Source: Pelodera strongyloides (taxonomy: Eukaryota; Nematoda; Chromadorea; Rhabditida; Rhabditidae). From it: DNA of 64,000 nt. This document shows positions 13,344 through 23,700 of the stretch, one piece after another. A model generated the notes under the pieces. It was not told where the DNA came from. It did no database searches and saw only the letters and a program-made list of their open reading frames with translations. Made by a program: the position numbers and the translations under genes. Positions within the stretch are counted from its first letter, which is position 1. Each line of letters starts with the position of its first letter. The stretch lies in contig JAANDG010000057.1 of NCBI GenBank assembly GCA_036852015.1, positions 124,001-188,000 on the forward strand. The letters are read 5' to 3'.

Positions 13344-16300
13344 ATGAGCGAATTGCAAGCCGTCCTCCTTTGTGGAGGCTCAGGCAGCCGAATGTCTGAA
13401 TTGACAGGCCATATACAGAAATGCCTGCTCCCTGTGGCTGGAGTGCCCATGTTCTGGTACCCTCTCAACTTGCTAAGCCAGACTGGAATCAAAGGTAATA
13501 ATATATGTTTACTTTGTTTTGTCGATAACGTTTCTTTATTAATTAAACAAGTATATGTTATATACAACCTAGTGGTTATGCGATATATTGCATGACATGA
13601 TAGTGCAACGATGTTGAATTTCTTCGTGGGTGGTCCGCTGTGTTTTGCTTTTATCAAAGCGAAGGCCCACATCAGTGCGCAATAATTTTCAGATGTAAAA
13701 TTGGTCACAACAGAACACTTCAGAAGTGAGTACGAGCGTTTACTGGCGGATTCTTTTTATCAGTGGAAACATATGAAGGTAAATTTAGTTCACAAGTATG
13801 CTCTATCTATGCTATAGGCCTTGCTGCCCTTGCCCTGTAAGACGATCTGCCTCACTGTCCGTATACATATGGTAATTTAGTTCACAAGTATGCTCCATAG
13901 GCCTTGTTCTGTACGACGGGAAAGGCTAGCTCGGTGGCTGTATATATTGAACTGGCCACTAATCTAAGTGAAAATATTGTTCAGGTTGAAGTGTTGTGTG
14001 TGCCACGAGAGCACGATGATTGGGGGACAGCGGACGTGATACGACATTTCCATGCCAAACTCACGGTATGTAATTGTTCATTTAGCTTGCGTAGAATCTG
14101 GTAGATGTGTGACATCATCCGATCTAGTGATGAGTGACCCACGCCATTTTTCTATGTGCCAAACTCGGAACATTGTTTTCTCTGTCAGTTATTCTAAGTG
14201 AATGATGGAGGAACAGTTTAACCCTCCTCGTCACTTCGTCACGTGTAGCATTCGCTGTCATTGTCGACGATCCTGTACCAGATGTCACCCGGAAGTTTGG
14301 GTAATGGGTGGTGGTTTGGCTATTGGCGCATCTAGGTGTCGTGCTATCCGCGCTGTTATATGCTTATGCATGTTTTGTGTGTATGCGATAATAATTGTGC
14401 TGAATGTTGTTGTTGTTGCAGCGCGATCTACTAATTATTTCGGGCGATTTCGTGTCCGATATGCATCTCTATCCGATGATTGACCAGTTCCGATGCAGTG
14501 ACGCATCTCTCTGCATGCTCCTTAGTGAAAATTGTGTCAATGGAAACATCCCCGGCGAGAAAGGGAAGCGAAGCAAATGTAAGTTAACTCGTCTCATTTG
14601 TTATATTCTTATTACCAAGACGGCTTTTGGACAAAGGAGATTAGCCAGCTGCCAGAACTCGTGAACCGAAATTCATGTTGACAACTTCTTTTCATGTTTG
14701 ATATTAGGCGTACAAAAAAGTGGCAGTAACTACTCGCAGTGGATACGGTATCTACAATTCTGTGCATCCTTGCAAATAATTACGGACTTAACTAATTGGT
14801 GTTTTTCTTGTTCATTATTGTTGACTTATTATACGCCCCAATTTAGTCCGTGACCTGATTGCATGGAATGAAACAACGAAGAGAGTTGTGTTTTGCTGTG
14901 CTGAAGAGGATTTCGATAACGCCGTTCAAGCTGATGTTTGGATTTCAAAGTGCGCATTTGGTATTTATGCCGCATACAAAGTTTGAACTTCAACCTTTGT
15001 GTAATTGTTTCTGTGACAGCAGACGTGTTTTTTATTTGTTTTCCTTTTAGGTTCTCCAATGTATCGCTAACAGCGAAATTTAACGACTGTCACGTTTATT
15101 TGGTGAAGAACTCAACATTATCACTTCTTCAAAAGCACAAGTGAGTTGGGTATGGCTATGCGCAACCGTTGTGAATTTGGGTCAAATATTTTCTCTTTGG
15201 CCAGTTCAGGCTTGATTAGCGTGCTTATTGTTAGTTTGAACACTTGAACATTTGAACATTTATTAGCATTAACACACACTCACATAGAGTAGAAAAATGC
15301 AGAAGTTATCAATAGTGTAACAACTTATTTATAAATGAGAAGTAACGTTTTGGACGGATTATTACCTAACGATTGTTCGTTTTCCTTTCACGTTTTGCAT
15401 AATTTCTATTTCGAACTACTGTCACCGTCGACCCTTTTAATGTTGCTGTGCTACGCCTGCACTGCTGAAACTCTGTGCCATCGCCGCGCACAAAATAAGT
15501 GGCCGCCGCTGGTGCGCGGCGCGCCACAGGCGTACTATTTCACTTGGCGCACCTGCGGCGCACCATTTAAGAAAGGCGCGGCAGGTGAGCAGCAAGTGCG
15601 CCAGTGGTGCGCCGCACGTGCTCTACTGGTGCGCCGTATGGTGTGTTAACGCACCCCTGGCGCCCCCGCCGCGCACCCTAGAGGTGGCCACCTGTGTGGC
15701 GATGCCTGTTTTTGTGCGCAGCGATGGCGCGGAGTTTCTTGTTGTATAGCCTGTTAACGTATTGGTGTTTCTCCATAGTCTACTTACTGGGCGTGTCCAA
15801 TGCTAATTATTGCGACTCTAAAACAACTTCGCTTTTTTTTCAGGAAACTTTCGTCGTTGAAGGCAGACTTCATCCCATATTTACTTCAAGCACAGTATAC
15901 TAATGAAGGTTTGTTCGTTTTCCTCCGATTCAAATTAAGAACTACGTTGCTCATATAATGGTTGGTAGTTATGTTTTCTGACTTGCTTGATAAGCTTTGC
16001 GTATTGTGTTGCATATGTACACTTTTAATTGATGTAATTGCCAGATCAAGGGTCCGGTGACGGAGTGGGCGGAGCCTGTGTTGCCTATGTCCAGCCGTTG
16101 GAAAATGGTACAACCGTTTCGCATGCTAACAATTTGGGTGCCTATTTTGAAGTGAATAAGATGGTAGGTGATTTTATTGTTTGTTGTGTCGAATGATCAG
16201 AAAATTTTGTAATAAAATGCGAGTGCTTCATATTATCCCTTTTAAATTACTATGCCCTCGCAGACGCTGTTTTGTCCATAGAACTTTCTTCTTTTTTCTT

Positions 16301-17761
16301 TTACATTTTAATATATTTTCACTTATTTTAAAATTATATTCCACCGGGGCATCGTACTGAAGATGACCCCACCCCGGTGGCATAAATCCTCGTCTATGAC
16401 TAAGGGGTCGAAACGAGGTACCCTACTATCTACTCTTATTCAACTATAACGTTTTTCGTTCACTTTGCCTATTATTCTATATCCATTGTATTATAACTTA
16501 TAATTATGTTTTCTTTTCTATTATGACTTATGATTGAGAGTAACCCTTGCCTACTCCTGTAAATCCACAATGTTTTTATTTGTGCTTTTATTTTAGTCAG
16601 GATTGCATTTTCACGTTTCATAGTTATTCAAAACTTGTACGACATTTTATGTTCGTAATAAGTGTTGTGTTATGTAATGTTATTCCAGATCCTAAAATCA
16701 CTGAATCGGGTGTCCCCTCGACTTGGTGCTGAACGACAATTCAACTTCAAAGAGACTGGCATTTCCTGCGCAGAATCCAGAGTAGCAGACAGTGCCAGCG
16801 TTTCAGAGAGGGTGGTTATCAAGAGGAGTGTCATTGGTTTGTAACATTCTCTTTTATTTTGTTGGCATGGAACCAGTGTAGAATTTGAGTGACAGCTCGC
16901 TCCGTTGATAATGAAGCGATACCTTTTTTGTGTTGGGAAATCGTAGCCAGAGCGAAGGCAAGCTTTTTTTTACAGATGGGTTTCCTGGTCGTGTAATAAA
17001 GCCCGTTTATGTCTCTTACATTTAGGGGATAAGGTTAGCGTCGGCGAAAAGGCCCGCATTCAGGGATGTGTGATTATGGATGGAGTGGAGATTGGAAAGG
17101 GGTAAGACATTTCTGAGCTATTTGTCACTTCCGCTTGACAGGTTACTCCTGGATAGAGCCTCTAAGCTGCTCTGATGCCTTTCCTATTCACTATCACCTT
17201 AAAGGTACTAAGGGACCAATGCGCACTGAGGCCGTATTAACCACTCAATTCCTCATGGGGAATTCCCCGTCTTTTTCTCCGCGCGTCTCACAGTAAGATG
17301 ATATGTCTCCAGGGAATCAGAGTATCATAATCTCTGAATATAGCCGTTTTGTTCTTGCCACTTGTTTCGGGTGATCATATCTCGTATTCTTGTTTCAGTA
17401 CAAACGTCACCATGTCAATTGTGTGCCCCGGAGCCAAGCTCCTGGATGGCGCTGAGGTCATGAATTGTATTGTGACGAGCAACCAGACAGTGCCCGCGAA
17501 TGGTAGGCTCAATTCTTATTTTGTATTTTTGTAATAGTTCTTATCCTTTTCGGATACGTCTTGCTGCCAATTATATGAAGTCAATATGATTCTTTGTACG
17601 GTTTGCATTTCCCTGAAAGTGGAACTGTTTTTGAGATCAGTGGTCGTGTTGTGTTCCTTTTTTTGGTTGCTGGATATACATACATATTGCTTTCCTTTCT
17701 AGCGAAAGTGCAAAACAAAGTGATTGACGAAGGCAGCGACGATGAGTGGATGGAAGAGTGA
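13344..17761 (+). CDS. eif2b3: Translation initiation factor eIF2B subunit gamma
   Basis: With eIF2B epsilon it forms the catalytic subcomplex that exchanges GDP for GTP on eIF2 in the cytoplasm. Exons: 13344-13494, 13693-13778, 13985-14065, 14422-14578, 14847-14949, 15051-15140, 15844-15908, 16045-16163, 16689-16836, 17026-17101, 17399-17502 and 17703-17761 (TGA). This gives 412 aa with all phases consistent; the human protein is 452. The N-terminal nucleotidyltransferase-like domain shows LLCGGSGSRM (8-17), KCLLPVAGVPMFWYPL and LLIISGDFVSD. The C-terminal left-handed beta-helix has hexapeptide repeats (KVSVGEKARIQGCVIMDGVE, TMSIVCPGAKLLDGAEV). The acidic tail is SDDEWMEE. Intron 6 carries a GC-rich repeat, and the segment after exon 2 is tandemly duplicated. 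No AATAAA was found within about 340 bp of the stop; see the alternative last exon at 20276. Confidence 0.95.
13779..13920. repeat. Tandem duplication at an eIF2B gamma intron start
   Basis: The sequence AATTTAGTTCACAAGTATGCTC with downstream TAGGCCTTG occurs at the true donor (13779) and again about 91 bp later (13870). The second copy also begins with a GT (GGTAATTTAG), so the duplication made a second donor-like site inside the intron. Confidence 0.65.
15455..15735. repeat. GC-rich dispersed repeat in eIF2B gamma intron
   Basis: A markedly GC-rich block full of GGTGCGCCG/GGCGCACC motifs and ending near GATGGCGCGGAGTTT. Related blocks are at 34716-34965 and 38135-38210. It is non-coding and of unknown type; its contrast with the AT-rich surroundings suggests insertion. 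Confidence 0.55.
16343..16381. repeat. Short GC hairpin in eIF2B gamma intron
   Basis: CCACCGGGG at the left pairs with CCCCGGTGG at the right across a ~21-base loop. No function is evident. Confidence 0.4.
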
Positions 17762-18097
17762 TACTATTTATGTGCTATTGTTTGTATTTCTGTATGTTTC
17801 TCAATTACAAGTGCCGTAGGAGCATTGTTTCACTTGCACTGCAGTTTGCATTGCAACATCAAATTTTAGTTAGGCTAGTTTATTTTCCCTTTTGTACATT
17901 TTGTGCCAGCTGTGCATAAATTTACCAACAAGTCGCCAAAAATTCAGTGAGATTATTGAGGAACCGACTATATGTTTCTCCTAAAGCGACGTATTTCTTT
18001 TTTTTGTTGGGTAAACATGTTTTTTTGTATTGTTTGTATTTTTGGGTCTTCAACACTGTTTCCTTTGTTCATAAAAACAATTTATCATAAGGAACAA
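17762..18097. other. Flank between eIF2B gamma stop and satellite
   Basis: AT-rich and non-coding. I found neither AATAAA nor ATTAAA here, only CATAAA variants, which weakens the case for the 17761 stop exon being the only 3' end. Confidence 0.5.
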
Positions 18098-20215
18098 TTC
18101 CTGGAACAATTCCGGGGCACATACTTCCCACAACTACCACTGTTCTAGATCTTTCCACGCTCTTTTCATATGAAAACACTGGAAAGATGTTGTAGATCTT
18201 TGCACGCTCTTTTCGTATTGAAAACACAGTGGAAAGATGTTCTTCTGCTTGAGCAGGTCTTTCCACGCTCTTTTCGTATATAAAACACCGGTGGAAACAT
18301 GTTCTTCTGCTTGAACATATTTGCACTCTCTTTTCGCATTGAAAACACCGTGGAAAGATGTTATTCTGCTTGAGCAGGTCTTTCCACGCTCTTTCCTATA
18401 GAAAACACCGTGGAAAGGTGTTCTTCTGCTTGAACAGTTCTTCGACGCTCTTTTCGTATAGAAAACACCGTGGAAAGATGTTCTTCTGCTTGAACAGATC
18501 TTTCCACGCTCTTTTCGTATATAAAACACAGTGGAAAGGTGTTCTTCTGCTTGAACAGATATTTTCACGCTCTTTCCTATAGAAAACACCGTGGACAGAT
18601 GTTCTTCTGTTTGAACATATTTGCACTCTCTTTTCGCATTGAAAACACCGTGGAAAGGTGTTCTTCTGCTTGAACAGATCTTTTCACACTCTTTCCTATA
18701 GGAAACACGTGGAAAGATGTTATTCTGCTTGAGCAGGTCTTTCCACGCTCTTTCCTATAGAAAACACCGTGGAAAGATGTTCTTCTGCTTGAACAGATCT
18801 TTCCACGCGCTTTTCGTATATAAAACACAGTGGAAAGGTGTTCTTCTGCTTGAACAGATATTTTCACGCTCTTTCCTATAGAAAACACCGTGGAAAGATG
18901 TTCTTCTGCTTGAACATATTTGCACTCTCTTTTCGCATTGAAAACACCGTGGAAAGGTGTTCTTCTGCTTGAACAGATCTTTTCACACTCTTTCCTATAG
19001 GAAACACGTGGAAAGATGTCATTCTGCTTGAACAGTTCTTCGACGCTCTTTTCGTATAGAAAACACCGTGGAAAGATGTTCTTCTGCTTGAACAGATCTT
19101 TCCACGCTCTTTTCATATAGAAAACCGTGAAAAAGGTTCTAAATGTTTCACGCTCTTTTCGCATAGAAAAGCGTGGAAAGAGGTTCTAGATGCTTTCACG
19201 CTCTTTTCATATAGAAAACACCTTGGAAATATGTTGCACAGATCTTACCACGCTCTTTTGTATAGAAAACACCGTGTAAGATGTTATTCTGCTTGAACAG
19301 ATCTTTCCACGTCTTTTCGTATAGAAAACACCGTGTAAAGAGGTTATGTGCCTTTCCACCATTTTTCGTATGAAAAACACTGTGGAAAGATGTTCGTTCT
19401 TCTGCTTGAACAGGATTTTCCACGCTCTTTTCGTATAGAAAACAGCGTGTAAAGAGGTTATGTGTCTTCCCACGCTCTTTTCGTATAGAAAACACAGTGG
19501 AAAGACGTTCTTCTGCTTGAACAGATCTTTCCATGCCGTTTTCTTATAGAAAACACTGTGGAAAGATGTTGTTCTGCTTGAACACATATTTCCACGCCGT
19601 TTTCGTATAGAAATCACTGTGGAAACAGGTTCTAGACCTTTCCACGGCTCTTTCGTATAGAAAACACCATGAAAAGACGTTCTAGGCCTTTCCACGCTCT
19701 TTTCATATAGAAAACACCGTGGAAAGATGTCCTAAATGTTTCACGCTCTTTTCGTATAAACAAAACCGTAGAAAGATGTTCTTCTGTTTGAACGGGTCGA
19801 ACACAGTGGTAATATGTTCTTCTGCTTGAACAGATCTTTCCACCCGTTTTCGTATAGAAAACACTGTGGAAAGACGTTGTTATGCTTGAAGAGATCTTTC
19901 CACGCCGTTTTCGCATAGAAAACACTGTGGAAACGGGTTCTGGATGTTTCCACGGTTTTTTCGTATAGAAAACACCATATAAAGATGTTCTAGGTCTTTC
20001 CACGATCTCCACGCTCTTTTGGTATTGAAGTCTTTCGTATAGAAAACTCCGTGGCAACTTATTCTTGGTTATAAAAATAAATTCCTGGCTATAAAAAATC
20101 TCACCACTGGTTTTTATTGATCGCAAAGCCCCGTGGCAAGTTATTAAAAATCTGACCACGATTTTTTCTTTATCGCAAAACACCGTGGCAAGCTATAAAA
20201 CATCTCACCACAGTG
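18098..20215. repeat. ~60-bp tandem satellite with hairpin-forming units
   Basis: About 35 imperfect tandem units of 59-61 bp, with core CTTTCCACG, CTCTTTTCGTATAGAAAACAC, CGTGGAAAG and then ATGTTCTTCTGCTTGAACAG. CTTTCCACG and CGTGGAAAG are reverse complements, so each unit can form a 9-bp stem. A higher-order period of 299 bp (five units) is visible from about 18601 versus 18900. The array decays rightward after about 19130 and becomes a different, looser repeat (GTGGCAAG, TATAAAA) after 20050. Because the units are near a multiple of three, several frames stay open on both strands, giving spurious ORFs up to 195 codons. Confidence 0.92.
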
Positions 20216-20275
20216 GAAGGTTATTCCTCTCAATTTGCAGCAGTGCGACTAACTTGCTGGTTTTCCATTTTCTAG

Positions 20276-20355
20276 GTAATAGCTCTGGTTCTGAAATCCC
20301 GGACTTTCCGGACTTGAAAACTGAGGTAGACATTGACCATGTGCCCGACCCTTAA
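20276..20355 (+). CDS. Possible alternative last exon of eIF2B gamma
   Basis: An acceptor (ccattttctag) is followed by a frame continuing eIF2B gamma exon 11 in the same phase as the normal last exon (both supply two bases to a codon begun with G). It would encode Gly, then NSSGSEIPDFPDLKTE, then VDIDHVPDP and TAA, an acidic tail of about 26 residues replacing AKVQNKV...MEE. A canonical AATAAA begins 12 bases after the stop. Use of this exon would place the satellite in a terminal intron. Coding potential in 80 bases is weak, so this remains an inference. Confidence 0.4.
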
Positions 20356-20367
20356 CGATTATGTGAA

Positions 20368-20373
20368 AATAAA
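20368..20373 (+). terminator. Poly(A) signal after alternative exon
   Basis: AATAAA 13 bases after the TAA at 20355. It is the first canonical plus-strand hexamer I noticed downstream of eIF2B gamma exon 11. Confidence 0.45.
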
Positions 20374-20443
20374 ACGAAACAGTTCGTTCATTACACTTGC
20401 ATAATTCCCCACGATAATCCACAAAAATAATTTTCTCAAAACC

Positions 20444-20449
20444 TTTATT
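20444..20449 (-). terminator. Minus-strand poly(A) signal
   Basis: TTTATT on the plus strand reads AATAAA on the minus strand, about 335 bases after the stop of the gene at 20783-25240. It faces the plus-strand signal at 20368, so the two transcription units would end tail to tail within about 80 bp. Confidence 0.4.
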
Positions 20450-20782
20450 TCCAAACGAATTGCACCCAAAATGTCGTCAGCCTGGGATCCAGCATCTGAC
20501 TTTCAAAATTTCACAAATAAATGTACAATGTATCAAGTAAATGGGTTAAGATCAGTAGATGACGAATTGTCGTAAAAGTGGATGGAAAATGTTTGACGCA
20601 AGCACCGAATCATGGATATGAATATGGGATGGTTGACACCGAACCCCAGTTCTAGTTTACTGTTTTAGGCAGTTCTGATCAATAATTCGCCGTGCCCATA
20701 ATTCGAGTCTTGCAATTCAGCCCAGGTGCCGGACCGTTTAATTGAACTTATTGAAAGAAGGGCACAAACTACAATGTGGCAA

Positions 20783-23700
20783 TCATGCAGTAATAGCTCG
20801 ATTCAGATGATTACTACCAAAAGAAGTGCATTTATTTGTATCTTCTTTTCGTGGTTCCTCTTGACTTACTGAATCCGCAGCTAGGGTGGATGGGGCAGTA
20901 TTTTGATCCTGCTGGAAAAAAATGGTTTAATAAAACAAACATTCACTCTTATAACTGACCTCTTAATGTACTTCACACCCCTAGGATATAATATACTGTA
21001 TGAAATGTGAATTACTGTACCTTGTATACCGTGTGAAATGTGAAATTACTTTACCTTATCACTCTTTTCCTCAGATTCTTCTGCGAAGAAATTAGTGGAC
21101 AGATCATGATCAATTTCCCTCAATTCTGTGTCATTTGAGATAGGAACCGTTCCTCCGGGGAACATACAACTCATTATCACTTCGATGAAACACTGAAAGT
21201 ATAGTATAGGGTTTGTCTGTAGTGGAGATACATTGCAGCAAGCGGGCCTGTGTTTGACGATACCCTACTACAATCACAAATGGGTGGAAGACCCGTCCAT
21301 TTTATAAGCTGCATAACTGATTTTCACAATTTTCGTCCAGTCTGCGCGACAGTATCACGCAGCACGAAATTTATAGACACTGGAATGTAAACCTTTTCTT
21401 TATCGCTGAGCGTGTTTTCGTCTATTTCTGAAATGTATTGATCGACTTGAGCATCTCGAAGTTCTTCCAACAGACGGCAATCTGTATCCTCTACTGCGTA
21501 GAAATGAAGCACCTCCAGAAGACTGAAAGGATAAGGTGTTGAGAAAAAGTCAATCGTGATTATGTATCAGGCCGCTCCTTTCTTGTGCAACATTGAATAG
21601 AGTATATAGTCTAACCACTCATATAGTTGGTGTATATGCTGTTATCTGCCAAGTTTGAACCTCGCTAAAATTTTTGGAATATTTTATGGTAAGAGGCACA
21701 AAGTGATAGAGGGTAACCCACTGTTCCCTAAATGCCGGTTCTGCCCATTCCAGGGCCTTTACAATTCCCAGGAGCATTCCCATTTCCGCCAGTTCGAATA
21801 GAATATCAGGTCTGTCTTCTGCCAACCACTCCAATGGAGAACTCTTCACGTCTTCATAGTCCACGTCGTCGGCATGCACGTGCAACCAGGCAATGTAGAT
21901 GAGGGAAGCTGAGGCTTGCACTGCCAACTGAAGTAAATAAATGTCTTAATTTGTACTGAGCTCATTGATAGGCGAACAAGTTATTCACAACAAAGTATTA
22001 TGAAATCAATAAAATTACTTGCATGAGCCGGCTGTAACAACATACATCTTTCTCTTTCTCTTCTAGGTCGGAGATAAGCCCCATTTTTGAAGGCAATAGC
22101 ATGTATGCAATCCTATATCCTTTAGGTGGGTCCGTCCCAATGCTTAGCAAGAAAAAAATAAGATAAAAGATAAAATCACCAACTTTTCTCACTCGTTCAT
22201 CATTATCCAACATTGCATGAACGATGCACTGGTGAATTCTAGAAATAATATAGATCTTTTTTGACACTAATCACATAAAGGACAATAGTTTGAATACACA
22301 AAAACGAAACATAGTACATAGAGTACGTGGTACGTAAAATGATACAATACATTGCTACAGTCTACATCAAGATTGTCGTGGTTACAAAGTCTGATCTACG
22401 TAAAGCTCACTTCTCTTCGGTGAATGTAAAGTGACATGGCACGGGGAACACAGAGTGTGAGATGAGTTGCATTGCTTCGAACTTCAGCTCTCCACCCATT
22501 GATGGGTCCATTTTGTAAAAACCAAACGAGAACTGGCGCAGCTTAAATTGGCATAGTTCGGTGAAGATTTGCACCTCAAAATGTTACACCTCTTCCCAGT
22601 TGAGGGTACAGTACCCCGGCTGACAAAAGACCTACCGCCATATTTAACAATAGACCTACCGCCATATTTAATAGATTCCTCCTCCACTTATCGATTAGTG
22701 GTCTTTCTCCTTCCAACTCGGGCACGGGCAATTCTGGGAAGTTGTGGAGAAGAGCCCGGAGATATTGATGGATGACTACTGCAAAAGAAATAGACGTGGG
22801 GTAGTCCAGTGGTAGCGGTCTTGCTTCCTACCAATGCAACCAAGTTTCGAGTCCCAGGACGAACATACCTCTCAAATTACGATTTTTCTCTCCCTGACCG
22901 CTTTCACAAAGCCTCGAATAGTTATTGAGAATGTGCATATTCAATTTTTCAATACGAAGCAGATCGTGCAGCTGAAGTGGGGAACACTATAGACCTCCCT
23001 ACTCGTTCAGTTCTGAGTTCTGGTTATTGCTTTTCTTGTTTTTGTTATTTGTCTTGGAAAACAGTTTCAGTCCCATGTGTAAATAAAACTTATGAGATGA
23101 GAGCTTGGTTTCGTACAATTACCTGGAAAACCGATGTTCCGCTAGCAATTCTCTGAGCTACAGTAGTCAATATAGCCACAATTGAATACAAATCCTCTGG
23201 AGTCCACTCGTCCAAACGAAGTTCCATATCGTAAACGAGTTGGGTAAAAGTCTGAAAAAAAGAGAAACTTTGAACAAGACAGAAAGAAGATGTAAATGTA
23301 AAATAGGAGTTTTTGTTGTATCTCAGAAACTGAATATCTTACCCGCCTAGGCAGTTCCACACCATTATTTTGTAAAGCATCGGCCAGAAGTTGGTAGATC
23401 TTGCGAGATTTTCGCCTGGAATTTATCTTATTATCATATTATCTTGATATATAAAGTATTCAAAACATCTATTTCCCCGTAAAATTTTTCGTAATTTGCT
23501 AATATTCTACATCGTATTTTTTTAGTGTCGGTTGGCACAAGTGTGTACCGTGATGTTGCCGTGAAAACTAATACATGAAGAATTTCGAAATAAAGACCAA
23601 CACGCATGTGAAGCATTCGGGAATCCTTTGTATCATTTGCATTGCCAAAGAATGGAATCTTTTATCGAAAACAATCATTCCAATCGTGAACTCGAACATC

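Noticed and set aside
18134..20183. Long minus-strand ORFs (up to 195 codons) in the satellite
   Set aside because: They arise because ~60-bp units keep several frames open at once on both strands; the peptide is the translated repeat, with no family features or splice context.
22797..22866. Functional tRNA gene
   Set aside because: Boxes are present but acceptor and anticodon stems do not form; annotated only as a tRNA-like repeat.
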